Assembly (NCBI RefSeq): GCF_003719195.1
Contig: NZ_CP024996.1
Coordinates: forward strand, 4,774,001-4,838,000
DNA from: Herbaspirillum rubrisubalbicans
GTDB lineage: Bacteria > Pseudomonadota > Gammaproteobacteria > Burkholderiales > Burkholderiaceae_D
Reading direction: 5' to 3'
Length of the DNA stretch: 64,000 nt
Made by a program: the position numbers and the translations under genes. The stretch's first letter is position 1. Every line of letters starts with the position of its first letter. Below are positions 9,151 through 17,311 of the stretch, one piece after another. The notes under the pieces were generated by a model that saw only the letters and a program-made list of their open reading frames with translations, was not told the DNA's origin and searched no databases.

Positions 9151-11361
9151 TCAAGCCGCAGCGGCAGCTTGCGCAAACCTGGCGCGCGCCTTGTGCAGCT
9201 TGCGGTAGCTATCGAGCAAGCGTTGATGACGATCCAGTCCTTCGAGCTTCATGCTGGTCGGAGTCAATCCAAAGAAGCGCACGCTGCCCGTCACCGAACC
9301 GATGGCGGCATCCATGCGCTCGTTGCCGAACATGCGGCGGAAATTGGTCTCGTAGTCAGCCAGTTCCAGCGCATCGTCCAGTTCCACTTCCAGCACGACG
9401 TTCAAGGCCTGGTAGAACAGACCGCGTTCGACCGAGTTGTCGTTGTACTGCAGGAAGGCTCCGACCAGTTCATGCGCCTCTTCGAACTGCTGCAGGGCCA
9501 GATGGATCAGCAGCTTCAGTTCAAGCACGGTGAGCTGGCCCCATACGGTGTTTTCATCGAAGTCGATACCGATCAGGGTGGCGATGTCCGAGTACTCATC
9601 CAGCTCGTTGTTCTCCAGACGGTCAAGCAAGGCGGCCAGCGCCTCATCGTCCAGACGATGCAGGTTCAGGATGTCCTCACGGAACAGCAGCGCCTTGTTG
9701 GTGTTGTCCCAGATCAGGTCTTCCACCGGATAGACCTCGGAATAGCCCGGCACCAGAATGCGGCAGGCCGTGGCACCCAGTTGGTCGTACACGGCGACGT
9801 AGGCTTGCTTGCCCATCTGCTCCAGAATACCGAACAAGGTAGCCGCCTCTTCCGCGTTGGAATCCTCGCCCTGGCTGGAGAAATCCCATTCGACGAATTC
9901 GTAGTCCGACTTGGCGCTGAAGAAGCGCCACGACACGATGCCGGAAGAATCGATGAAGTGCTCGACGAAATTGTTGGGCTCGGTCACCGCATTGCTCTCG
10001 AAGGTCGGCTGCGGCAGATCGTTGAGGCCTTCGAAGCTGCGCCCTTGCAGCAGTTCAGTCAGGCTGCGCTCCAGCGCCACCTCAAAGCTCGGGTGCGCGC
10101 CAAACGAGGCAAAGACCCCGCCTGTGCGCGGGTTCATCAAGGTCACGCACATCACCGGATAGACACCTCCCAGCGACGCATCCTTGACCAGCACCGGGAA
10201 GCCCTGCTCTTCCAGCCCCTGAATGCCCGCCACGATGCCGGGGTATTTCGCCAGGACTTCCTGGGGGACGTCGGGCAGGCAGATCTCGCCTTCCAGGATT
10301 TCACGCTTGACCGCGCGTTCGAAGATCTCCGACAGGCACTGCACCTGGGCTTCGGGCAGGGTATTGCCGGCACTCATGCCGTTGCTGACGAAGAGGTTTT
10401 CTACCAGGTTGGAGGGGAAATACACCACTTCGCCGTCCGACTGACGTACATAAGGCAGCGCGCAGATGCCGCGCTCGGCGTTGCCGGAATTGGTATCGAT
10501 CAGGTGCGAGGCGCGCAGCTCGCCGTCCGCGTTGTAGATCTCCAGGCAATACGCATCCAGGATTTCCTTGGGCAGCTTGTCTGCACGAGCGGGCTTGAAC
10601 CAGCGCTCGTTGGGGTAATGCACGAACTCGGCATGGGCGATCTCCTCGCCCCAGTAGGAACCGGCGTAGAAGTGGTTGTTGCTGATGCGTTCGATGTACT
10701 CGCCCAGAGCCGAGGCCAGCGCGCTTTCCTTGGTGGCGCCCTTGCCGTTGGTGAAGCACATCGGCGAATGCGCGTCGCGGATATGCAGCGACCACACATT
10801 GGGAATGATGTTGCGCCAGGAAGCGATCTCGATCTTGATGCCCAGTTCGGCCAGCAAGCCAGACATGTTGGCGATGGTCTGCTCCAGTGGCAAGTCCTTG
10901 CCCAGGATGTGGGAGCTCACGCCGGCTTCGGGCTTGAGGGTCAGCAAGGATTGCGCATCGGCGTCCAGGCTTTCCACTTCCTCGATGACGAATTCCGGCC
11001 CCTGCTGCACTACCTTCTTGACGGTACAGCGCTCGATCGAGCGCAGGATGCCCCGGCGGTCTGCCTCTTCGATGTCGGCCGGCAGTTCGACCTGGATCTT
11101 GAAGGTCTGCTGGTAGCGGTTTTCCGGGTCGACGATATTGTTCTGGGACAGCCGGATGTTCTCGGTCGAGATATTGCGCGTATTGCAGTACAGCTTCACG
11201 AAGTACGCCGCGCACAGCGCCGATGAGGCCAGGAAGTAATCGAAGGGGCCAGGCGCCGAGCCGTCTCCCTTGTAGCGGATGGGCTGATCGGCGATGACGG
11301 TGAAGTCGTCGAACTTGGCTTCAAGACGCAGCTTGTCGAGGAAGTTGACTTTGATTTCCAT
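9151..11361 (-). CDS. OsmC-YcaO fusion protein (YcaO-type ATP-dependent cyclodehydratase family)
   Basis: 736 residues. The first ~140 are an OsmC-like domain (PIRYKGDGSAPGPFDYFLASSALCAAYFVKLYCNTRNI; OsmC proteins reduce peroxides through conserved cysteines, C50 region here). Residues ~190-560 are a YcaO domain with the family's ATP-binding text (GKGATKESALASALGEYIERIS, SEIFERAVKREI, GAHPSFEVALERSLTELLQG). The tail is helical and TPR-like (LLIHLALQQFEEAHELVGAFLQY). In E. coli YcaO (without OsmC) is an accessory factor for RimO-dependent methylthiolation of ribosomal protein S12; the fused form is a known architecture with no settled function. It stands alone, convergent with the broken immunity gene and downstream of the tRNA remnant. 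Confidence 0.9.
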   Translation of the reverse strand: MEIKVNFLDKLRLEAKFDDFTVIADQPIRYKGDGSAPGPFDYFLASSALCAAYFVKLYCNTRNISTENIRLSQNNIVDPENRYQQTFKIQVELPADIEEADRRGILRSIERCTVKKVVQQGPEFVIEEVESLDADAQSLLTLKPEAGVSSHILGKDLPLEQTIANMSGLLAELGIKIEIASWRNIIPNVWSLHIRDAHSPMCFTNGKGATKESALASALGEYIERISNNHFYAGSYWGEEIAHAEFVHYPNERWFKPARADKLPKEILDAYCLEIYNADGELRASHLIDTNSGNAERGICALPYVRQSDGEVVYFPSNLVENLFVSNGMSAGNTLPEAQVQCLSEIFERAVKREILEGEICLPDVPQEVLAKYPGIVAGIQGLEEQGFPVLVKDASLGGVYPVMCVTLMNPRTGGVFASFGAHPSFEVALERSLTELLQGRSFEGLNDLPQPTFESNAVTEPNNFVEHFIDSSGIVSWRFFSAKSDYEFVEWDFSSQGEDSNAEEAATLFGILEQMGKQAYVAVYDQLGATACRILVPGYSEVYPVEDLIWDNTNKALLFREDILNLHRLDDEALAALLDRLENNELDEYSDIATLIGIDFDENTVWGQLTVLELKLLIHLALQQFEEAHELVGAFLQYNDNSVERGLFYQALNVVLEVELDDALELADYETNFRRMFGNERMDAAIGSVTGSVRFFGLTPTSMKLEGLDRHQRLLDSYRKLHKARARFAQAAAAA

Positions 11362-11526
11362 GGCGGCATTCCGATAATGAGCTGAAAAGGAGGCTGAAAC
11401 GACTGACGGCGTTATTATCCCGCGTCGCGCGCAGGATGCTACAGCGGCCGGAGGGAGTACTGCAACGGCAGCGATTTCCCATCATTGCAGAAATTGCGGA
11501 GCAAAAGCAGAACAGGAGGGCCAAAG

Positions 11527-11553
11527 AAAAACGGCTCACATCACTGTGAGCCG
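11527..11553 (-). terminator. Rho-independent terminator behind the tRNA-Thr 3' fragment
   Basis: On the minus strand a 9-bp perfect stem CGGCTCACA/TGTGAGCCG with a 4-base loop is followed by five T. It lies 10 bp past the CCA of the tRNA fragment, where a tRNA transcript would end, suggesting it is the original terminator of tRNA-Thr, now separated from the intact gene by the islet. Confidence 0.8.
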
Positions 11554-11562
11554 CTTCGGTAT

Positions 11563-11600
11563 TGGTGCTGGCTGCAGGGCTTGAACCCGCCCTCCTGACT
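11563..11600 (-). repeat. 3' fragment of tRNA-Thr (attachment-site-like direct repeat)
   Basis: The first 30 bases (11563-11592) match the 3' end of the intact tRNA-Thr at 15893 with a single A/G difference: CCA, discriminator, acceptor 3' strand and T arm. After that the match fades, with only the right half of an anticodon stem still visible. It lies in the same orientation as the intact gene, 4.3 kb away. This is the arrangement left when an element inserts into the 3' end of a tRNA gene. Confidence 0.75.
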
Positions 11601-11649
11601 GCCATTCCGGCGTGAATGTTGATTATATCAAATACTTACCTCAATTTTT

Positions 11650-12621
11650 TTATGCGACGGGTTTATATACGTCAGCCAAGTCGAACAAGTCCCAATTGCC
11701 ACCGGTCAATACCGCACAGACTTTCTCATCCGGCCGCACGCTGAGACCGCCCGCCAGCAACGCCCCTATACCAATCGAAGCTGCCGGCTCCGCAATGAGC
11801 TTGGCATCTTTTGCCAGGATACGCATCCCCTCGATAATGTGCTCGTCCTCGACGAGAACGATCTCGTCTACATACTTTTCTATGATGGGATAGGGATTTT
11901 GTCCCGGAACACTGATTCTGAGCCCATCCGCGATGGTATTTTTCAGCGGCAATGAAGTTCTTTGCTTGTTGATGCGGCTCTGATAGTACTTGGGTGTGAG
12001 GGCAGGCTCTGCCCCGACCACCCTGATGGAGGGGCGGGTTTCCTTAAGCGCAGTCGCAATCCCGGAAATCAAGCCGCCCCCACCGATGGGAATGATGACG
12101 GTATCCACATCTGGCAAATCATCGATGATTTCGCACCCTATGGTACCTTGGCCGGCCATCACCACGGGATCTTCGAAGGCGTGAACCATCACATAGTGAT
12201 TTTCCTCGGCGATCTCGGCGACCCTTTTCCAACGGGCTGCGGTATCACCGTCGAACAAGATAACCTCCGCACCCAGTGCTTGCGTGTTGGCGATCTTGAT
12301 TTTCGGAGTAGTCACCGGCAACACCAAGAGCGCCTTCACTCCGAGCATCCTGGCGGCATAAGCCAGACCTTGCGCGTGGTTGCCGGAAGAGGTCGCAATG
12401 ATCCCGTTGGCAATCGCCTCCTTCGGTAGCGATAAGGATTTGTTCAGCGCACCTCGAATCTTGAAAGCACCCGTGATCTGAAGTGTTTCGGGTTTCAGAT
12501 AGAGTTCGCAACCAAGCTGTTTTTCGATTTTTTCTGCGCGAAGCAAGGGCGTATGTCTGATATGGGGCAAGAGCCGTTCGCGCGCTTGGTGAATGTCTTG
12601 GAGGGTTGGGTATTCATGCAT
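11650..12621 (-). CDS. Threonine dehydratase-like PLP enzyme (EutB-like)
   Basis: 323 residues of the fold-type II PLP family (serine/threonine dehydratases). The PLP lysine lies in GAFKIRGA, the substrate loop is SSGNHAQG and the phosphate-binding loop is GGGGLISG, all in the usual order. Length and lack of a C-terminal ACT domain match catabolic dehydratases. I choose ATG 12621 (MHEYPTL) because AAGGAA lies 8 bases upstream; a longer form from 12648 has no such site. It is followed upstream by an ornithine-cyclodeaminase-like gene, the same pairing as eutB-eutC of ectoine/hydroxyectoine use, but eutA, eutD and eutE are absent, so that function is a guess. Threonine, serine or hydroxyaspartate-type substrates are alternatives. 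Confidence 0.8.
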   Translation of the reverse strand: MHEYPTLQDIHQARERLLPHIRHTPLLRAEKIEKQLGCELYLKPETLQITGAFKIRGALNKSLSLPKEAIANGIIATSSGNHAQGLAYAARMLGVKALLVLPVTTPKIKIANTQALGAEVILFDGDTAARWKRVAEIAEENHYVMVHAFEDPVVMAGQGTIGCEIIDDLPDVDTVIIPIGGGGLISGIATALKETRPSIRVVGAEPALTPKYYQSRINKQRTSLPLKNTIADGLRISVPGQNPYPIIEKYVDEIVLVEDEHIIEGMRILAKDAKLIAEPAASIGIGALLAGGLSVRPDEKVCAVLTGGNWDLFDLADVYKPVA

Positions 12622-12666
12622 GAAGTGGATTCCTTTTTTTCGCTCCAAAGGAAATGCGAAGCGAAC

Positions 12667-13659
12667 TTACTCAATGAATTCAAAGAACTCACCGATCTTT
12701 TGAGCGACGGCGTTTTGGTAGATTTTCGTAGCAGTCGTATTGTCTTGAATGGCCATCCCGGTGGAATCGAAAATCGTGATTTCCTCATCGTTCTCCCGGC
12801 CTGGCTTCTTACCCAACAGAATCTCTCCGAGCTCACCATGAATATCATTCATGGTAATGATCTGTTGTGTCAGTGGATGCCAGCTCTCCCCTTTTTCACA
12901 GCACTGTGCAGTGGAGTCATGCACGATCTTGGCGTGCTTGAATAACGCGGGGTCCAGTTCCTGTTTTCCCTGCTGATCAGCGCCGATGGCAATGATGTGT
13001 GTGCCCGGCTTGACCCACTCGGCTTTCACGACCGGGCCGGTACCACGCGTGGTGGTAATAAGAATGTCCGAACTGGCGACCACATCCTGTGCCGAGGTGG
13101 CCAGTACCACAGGAAGACCAACATCGCGCTCGATATCGGCCTTGAAGCTGGCCATTTTTTCAGCGGTTCTACTCCATGCTTTGATGCCCTGAATATCCAT
13201 GACTTCGCGCAGAGCGCGAATCTGCATCCGGGCCTGCTGCCCAGTACCAATTGCGCCAATTATCTTGGCGTCCTTTCTTGCCAGCACCTTGGCCGAGACC
13301 GCCCCGGCAGCGCCTGTTCTGAGTCCAGTGACCAAGCTGCCATCCATGACGCAGATCAGGGCGCACGATCTGGCATCAAACAGAAGGATGGTCCCCATGC
13401 TGCTGGGCACACCATAGAGTTTGGGATTATCGGGAAATGCCCCCGAAGAACTCTTCATGGAAATAATTTCGTTGCCCTTGTAATAGCTCAGCTTGAAGTC
13501 GATTTCTCCTCTCGGTTCAGGAAGATGTATGCCGGTATAAGGAGGCTGCATGACGCTGTTTGCACTGAATGCCCGATAAGCCTCTTCGACGGTACCAATC
13601 ACCTCCTTCATGGAGATCAACTTGCGAACTTCCTCTTTTTTCAGCAATAAGGTGCGCAT
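12667..13659 (-). CDS. Ornithine cyclodeaminase/mu-crystallin family protein (EutC-like)
   Basis: 330 residues. The family deaminates ornithine to proline or reduces ketimines, using NAD(P). Recognisable text: [36 protein letters not shown], Rossmann motif [34 protein letters not shown]. The start at 13659 ([11 protein letters not shown]) follows AAGAAAG; an alternative TTG lies one codon earlier. It sits 45 bp before the dehydratase gene and probably shares its mRNA. Pairing with a dehydratase suggests breakdown of an amino acid or ectoine-type compound. The substrate cannot be read from sequence. Confidence 0.85.
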   Translation of the reverse strand: MRTLLLKKEEVRKLISMKEVIGTVEEAYRAFSANSVMQPPYTGIHLPEPRGEIDFKLSYYKGNEIISMKSSSGAFPDNPKLYGVPSSMGTILLFDARSCALICVMDGSLVTGLRTGAAGAVSAKVLARKDAKIIGAIGTGQQARMQIRALREVMDIQGIKAWSRTAEKMASFKADIERDVGLPVVLATSAQDVVASSDILITTTRGTGPVVKAEWVKPGTHIIAIGADQQGKQELDPALFKHAKIVHDSTAQCCEKGESWHPLTQQIITMNDIHGELGEILLGKKPGRENDEEITIFDSTGMAIQDNTTATKIYQNAVAQKIGEFFEFIE

Positions 13660-13719
13660 CAATACTTTCTTAAATAACTACCGATTCGTGTCACAGCATT
13701 GGAGTGATCAGCCAGAGAA

Positions 13720-13752
13720 CGGTGCAGCATAAAAATACTGCACCGCTTTTTT
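13720..13752. terminator. Hairpin with T run between binding-protein and cyclodeaminase genes
   Basis: Stem CGGTGCAG (13720-13727) pairs with CTGCACCG (13738-13745), with a 10-base A/T loop. On the plus strand it is followed by six T, on the minus strand by TTCTC only. It lies after the stop of the minus-strand binding-protein gene, so it could reduce read-through into the two enzyme genes; as a strong terminator it points the other way. Confidence 0.55.
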
Positions 13753-13772
13753 ACTCAACGACGCGATCTCAC

Positions 13773-15395
13773 TCAGGCATCCAACCAAACATATTCTGCG
13801 CAGGTGTAGTTCATGAATGCTCCCAGTGGAACGGGAGTGATGCCCTTCACCTTGGTATTGACGCCTTCCAGGTTAATGATGAAGACGGGGATGCCGATGC
13901 CGCATTTCTCATGCACGAGAGTCTGCATATCGGCATACATTTGTTTGCGCTTGTTGAAATCGGTCTCCCCACGTGCGGCGACCAGTAATTGATCAAACTG
14001 TGCATTTTTCCATCCCGATTCATTCCATTGCGCATCGGACTTGAACAACTGCGTAAACAGAATGTCTGCACTTGGACGCGGATTGATATTGCCGAAGCCC
14101 AACGGCACCTTCATCCACTGGTTCGACCAATAGCCATCAGGGGGGACGCGTTTCACATCCAGTTTCAACCCTATCTTTTGAGCACTCTGCTGCATCAGCA
14201 CGGCGATGTCGACCGAACCGGTAGCCGCTGCCGACGCCACGAGCGGGATAGTGCTGCCTAAGACGCCGGCCTTTTGCAGGTGAAACTTGGCCTTGTCCGG
14301 GTCGTAAGGACGCTGCGGCAAACCGGGGAAGTAGAAACGATTGGTCGGATCGATAGGTTGATCATTGGCGGTCACGGCATAACCACGGAAGGCAGCGTTC
14401 TTGATTTGCTCCCGGTCCATCAAATACTTCATTCCCAGGGTGAAATCCATGCTATTGCCAGGTGCCACATCCTGACGGATGACCAGATCGGTATAGAGAC
14501 CCGTTCTGGTTTCTATCACGGTATAGCCTGCGCTCGTCCTGACGCGCTCGGTCGAACGGGCATTCACGTCATTGATCCAATGCACATCGCCCGATAGCAA
14601 GGCATTGACCCGGGCAGCTTCATCGGGAATACCAAAGACTTCAACCTCATCGAGATAAGGCATTCCCGATTTCCAGTAGTTTTCATTACGCACGCCAATG
14701 GTTCGCACTCCTGGAGTGAACTCCTTACACTTGAATGCCCCAGTTCCATTGGGCGTGCGGAATTCGGTCGTACCGTCTCGGATGATCAGGAATTGCGCCG
14801 TGGACAAGATCACAGGCAGGTCGGCATTGGCACCGGCCAGTTTGATCTGCACCTCATTGGGGCCAGTGGCTTTGACTGACTCGATCTGATCTGCCACGAC
14901 CTTGACCTTGGAGGCGACAGCCGGATCTTTGTGGCGCATCAGTGAGTACACGACGTCGGCCGGGGTGAACGGCTTTCCATCGTGAAAAATGACATCCTTA
15001 CGTAACTTGACGGTCCAGGTAATGGCATCCGTGGTCAGCAATTCTTCGGCCAGCACCATCTGCGGGCCGAGCTTGCTATCGAGTTTGGTCAGGCCGTTAT
15101 AGAACAGGTTTACTCGCGTGTAGTCAGTGGCGTGTGCCGCTTTGGCGGGATCGAGCGTATCGGCAGTGGAACTGGTTTGGGTGGCCATACGGAGTTTGCC
15201 GCCACGCTTGGGTGTCTGTGCCATGGCGCTACTGCTCACCGCCATAAGGCTGGTCGAACCCAGCGTCAAGAGACTGCCGGCCATCAGGGTGCGCATCATA
15301 TCGCGACGCGTGAAGCCCTCGCGAATGTCGCTTCCAGACTCAGCAGCGCCAGTAAATTCATCGGAGAAGAACCGCTCGTTTTCTTGATTACTCAT
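13773..15395 (-). CDS. ABC transporter substrate-binding protein, family 5 (peptide/nickel type), Tat-exported
   Basis: 540 residues. The N-terminus carries a twin-arginine signal (TRRDMMRTLMAGSLLTLG at about residues 29-46) with a hydrophobic stretch ending in AMAQ. The rest is a typical family-5 binding protein (LDPAKAAHATDYTRVNLFYNGLTKLD, WTVKLRKDVIFHDGKPFTPADVVYSL, GTGAFK, ending with YVWLDA). Such proteins bind oligopeptides, opines or similar solutes in the periplasm and feed an ABC permease. No permease or ATPase gene lies in this islet, so it must work with a transporter encoded elsewhere or be a remnant. It is probably functionally tied to the two catabolic enzymes next to it. Confidence 0.88.
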   Translation of the reverse strand: MSNQENERFFSDEFTGAAESGSDIREGFTRRDMMRTLMAGSLLTLGSTSLMAVSSSAMAQTPKRGGKLRMATQTSSTADTLDPAKAAHATDYTRVNLFYNGLTKLDSKLGPQMVLAEELLTTDAITWTVKLRKDVIFHDGKPFTPADVVYSLMRHKDPAVASKVKVVADQIESVKATGPNEVQIKLAGANADLPVILSTAQFLIIRDGTTEFRTPNGTGAFKCKEFTPGVRTIGVRNENYWKSGMPYLDEVEVFGIPDEAARVNALLSGDVHWINDVNARSTERVRTSAGYTVIETRTGLYTDLVIRQDVAPGNSMDFTLGMKYLMDREQIKNAAFRGYAVTANDQPIDPTNRFYFPGLPQRPYDPDKAKFHLQKAGVLGSTIPLVASAAATGSVDIAVLMQQSAQKIGLKLDVKRVPPDGYWSNQWMKVPLGFGNINPRPSADILFTQLFKSDAQWNESGWKNAQFDQLLVAARGETDFNKRKQMYADMQTLVHEKCGIGIPVFIINLEGVNTKVKGITPVPLGAFMNYTCAEYVWLDA

Positions 15396-15850
15396 GAAAC
15401 CCCCGTCATCAAAGTTGAACTATGAAAATACTGATTGGATCTTGCTGCTATTGGTCCGGCGTAACGCCCATGGACAACTATCTCTCCCGTACAACATCAA
15501 TTGTTTCAATTGGATCCGCGTCCTGATGCTCAGGATTACAACACGGAGGAACTTATAATTTATGTCGATTTATGTGCTAGAAGAGGCAGGAATAAGTGTT
15601 TAGAAAGCGCTCATCAGCACAACTTGCGGAGCAATGCAGCAAGCCTTCTTGATAGCCCCAGAGTGGGGCATCCTCCCCAAATTGGACACGCTTCTGCTCA
15701 TTTCCCTTGCTACGAATTACTCTCAAGTCCGCATCTAGACGACTATTCGGCAAGCGGTGGACAGTCGCTGAAAATAAACAATAAAGCCCGCAGTTGCGGG
15801 CCTTATTATTGATATTCGACTAATTGCGGCGACTAATGCCGCTATAAACG
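15396..15850. other. Intergenic stretch upstream of the binding-protein gene
   Basis: About 455 bases with no credible gene. A plus-strand frame of 103 codons at 15501-15812 has no ribosome site, no recognisable motif and runs through a terminator hairpin, so I do not call it. The stretch is AT-rich and should contain the minus-strand promoter for the binding-protein gene, but I see no convincing -35/-10 pair. A terminator hairpin sits at 15783-15804. Confidence 0.6.
15783..15804. terminator. Terminator hairpin, second behind tRNA-Thr
   Basis: GCCCGC and GCGGGC (15786-15791 and 15796-15801) form a stem with loop AGTT, flanked by AA/TT pairs. On the minus strand it is followed by TTTATTG, on the plus strand by TTATTATT, so it could act in either direction. 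Confidence 0.6.
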
Positions 15851-15886
15851 AAAAAGGGCTTGCGCCTTATGGTCGCAAACCCTTTT
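15851..15886 (-). terminator. Rho-independent terminator of tRNA-Thr
   Basis: Minus strand: AAAAGGGTTTGCG pairs with CGCAAGCCCTTTTT (one G-T pair), loop of about 9 bases, T run at the end. It begins a few bases after the CCA end of the tRNA. It differs completely from the hairpin behind the tRNA fragment at 11527-11553. Confidence 0.8.
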
Positions 15887-15892
15887 AAATAC

Positions 15893-15968
15893 TGGTGCTG
15901 GCTGCAGGACTTGAACCCGCCACCCCCTGATTACAAGTCAGGTGCTCTACCAGATGAGCTAAGCCAGC
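15893..15968 (-). tRNA. tRNA-Thr (anticodon TGT)
   Basis: 76 bases including an encoded CCA. Acceptor stem GCTGGCT/AGCCAGC, D arm GCTC..GAGC, anticodon stem CCTGA/TCAGG with loop CTTGTAA (anticodon TGT, reads ACA), T arm GCGGG-TTCAAGT-CCTGC, discriminator A. All stems pair with only one G-T pair. It lies 24 bp downstream of sspB on the same strand and is the intact end of the candidate islet. Confidence 0.97.
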
Positions 15969-15984
15969 AAAACTTCAGCCGGCG

Positions 15985-15990
15985 ATTATA
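15985..15990 (-). promoter_or_regulatory. -10 box of the tRNA-Thr promoter
   Basis: A perfect TATAAT on the minus strand, followed by a GC-rich discriminator (CGCCGGC) and then the tRNA 5' end 17 bp further on. The -35 region falls in the last codons of sspB and is weak (GTACTG-like). GC-rich discriminators are typical of stringently controlled stable-RNA promoters. Confidence 0.6.
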
Positions 15991-15992
15991 GC

Positions 15993-16481
15993 CTACTTGA
16001 TGCGGGTCAGTACAGGACGGCCACCCTTTTTCGGTGGTTCTGGATCGTCATCGCCCTTGTCGCTGCCTTCGGCAGGCTTCTTTTCGGGCTCGGAGACAGG
16101 CACCGATGACAAAACCGGTGCGCTGCTTTCCTGCTCAGGAGCCTGCTCTGCCTCTCCAGCGGTGGCCGGTGTCGGCGCTTCGAAGGCCATGCCCTGGCCG
16201 TTCTCACGGGCATAGATGGCGATCACATTTTCCACAGGAATCAGGATATCGCGCGAAACGCCACCAAAACGGGCGCTGAAATGTATGTTGTCGTTCTCCA
16301 TCTTCAGGCCGCTGGTGGCCTCGAAGCTGATGTTGAGGACGATTTCGCCATTCTTGACGAATTGCATCGGCACCCGCGTGCGGCTGTCGACGACCACCGC
16401 AATGTGCGGCGTGTAGCCATTGTCGGTACACCATTCGTAGATGGCGCGCAGCAAATAGGGCTTGGTGGAGACTTCTGGCAT
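15993..16481 (-). CDS. sspB: ClpXP adaptor SspB (stringent starvation protein B)
   Basis: 162 residues. SspB binds the ssrA tag and the N-domain of ClpX and delivers tagged proteins for degradation. The conserved domain runs from KPYLLRAIYEWCTDNGYTPHI through VNFSA-type FSARFGGVSRDILIPVENVIAIYARENGQGM; then an acidic, low-complexity linker and a short positively charged tail (KKGGRPVLTRIK), the usual XB-motif layout. I take ATG 16481 (MPEVSTKPYL) as start; a TTG at 16547 would add 22 residues without family resemblance. It follows sspA on the same strand. Confidence 0.95.
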   Translation of the reverse strand: MPEVSTKPYLLRAIYEWCTDNGYTPHIAVVVDSRTRVPMQFVKNGEIVLNISFEATSGLKMENDNIHFSARFGGVSRDILIPVENVIAIYARENGQGMAFEAPTPATAGEAEQAPEQESSAPVLSSVPVSEPEKKPAEGSDKGDDDPEPPKKGGRPVLTRIK

Positions 16482-16601
16482 GACTGATGTGGTGTGCGAT
16501 GCGCCGGTTAGAACCGCATCTGCCGGCAAAGCCGGGGTGGAAAGCAATATGAACTTCTGTGAACTGCACCGCCGCCTGAGCGGCAGTGCAGCCGGACCAG
16601 C

Positions 16602-17213
16602 TTAACGGCGCATGACCTTTTCGGACGGGGTCAGCGCTTCGATGTAGGCCGGACGCGAGAAGATGCGTTCGGCATACTTCATCAGCGGAGCGGCGGTCTT
16701 CGACAGCTCGATGCCATAGTGATCCAGGCGCCACAGCAGCGGCGCCAGGGCCACGTCCAGCATGGAGAACTCGTCGCCCAGCATGTACTTGTTCTTCAGG
16801 AACAGCGGTGCCAACTGGGTCAGGCGGTCACGGATCTCGTGACGGGCCTTTTCCTGGTTCTTTTCGGCCGCCTTGGACTTTTCATTTTCCAAGGTGTGCA
16901 CGTGGACGAACAGTTCCTTCTCGAAGTTGAACAGCATCAGGCGAGCACGGGCGCGCATGAGCGGGTCGGCCGGCATCAGCTGCGGGTGCGGGAAACGCTC
17001 ATCGATGTATTCATTGATGATGTTCGATTCATACAGCACCAGGTCACGCTCCACCAGGATGGGTACCTGGCCATACGGGTTCATGACCGAGATGTCTTCC
17101 GGCTTGTTGAACAGGTCAACGTCGCGGATCTCGAAATCCATGCCCTTTTCGAACAGGACAAGGCGGCAACGTTGCGAAAATGGGCAGGTCGTGCCCGAGT
17201 AGAGAACCATCAT
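16602..17213 (-). CDS. sspA: Stringent starvation protein A (GST-like)
   Basis: 203 residues with a thioredoxin-like N-terminal domain (YSGTTCPFSQRCRLVLFEKGMDFEIRDVD; NPYGQVPILVERDLVLYESNIINEYI) and a helical GST C-terminal domain ending FSRPAYIEALTPSEKVMRR. SspA binds RNA polymerase and is needed for stress survival; it lacks GST activity in E. coli. The pair sspA-sspB behind petABC is a conserved betaproteobacterial arrangement. Confidence 0.96.
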   Translation of the reverse strand: MMVLYSGTTCPFSQRCRLVLFEKGMDFEIRDVDLFNKPEDISVMNPYGQVPILVERDLVLYESNIINEYIDERFPHPQLMPADPLMRARARLMLFNFEKELFVHVHTLENEKSKAAEKNQEKARHEIRDRLTQLAPLFLKNKYMLGDEFSMLDVALAPLLWRLDHYGIELSKTAAPLMKYAERIFSRPAYIEALTPSEKVMRR

Positions 17214-17311
17214 TTTTTCAGAGCCCTAAAAACAAAAGGGGGGCGAGACGCATAACGCTCACCCCGATACGCAATTCCGCAAAAACTGCGCGGATACGTG
17301 ATTGTACGTTT

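Larger units (their letters stand above)
11563..15896. mobile_element. Candidate tRNA-Thr genomic islet (no integrase left)
   Basis: The segment between the tRNA-Thr 3' fragment and the intact tRNA-Thr gene holds three minus-strand genes (PLP-dependent dehydratase, cyclodeaminase, solute-binding protein). It is visibly more AT-rich than the flanking sspB and osmC-ycaO genes and each end has its own tRNA terminator. No integrase or recombinase frame is present, so it is either a decayed element or one mobilised in trans. The boundaries are inferred from the direct repeat. Confidence 0.55.

Noticed and set aside
9169..11226. Long plus-strand open frame of 685 codons opposite the OsmC-YcaO gene
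   Set aside because: It is an antisense shadow of a high-GC gene with a clear protein family on the minus strand; its translation has low-complexity Gln/Val/Arg composition and no motif.
15501..15812. 103-codon plus-strand frame upstream of the islet's binding-protein gene
   Set aside because: No ribosome site, no motif, and it runs through a terminator hairpin.
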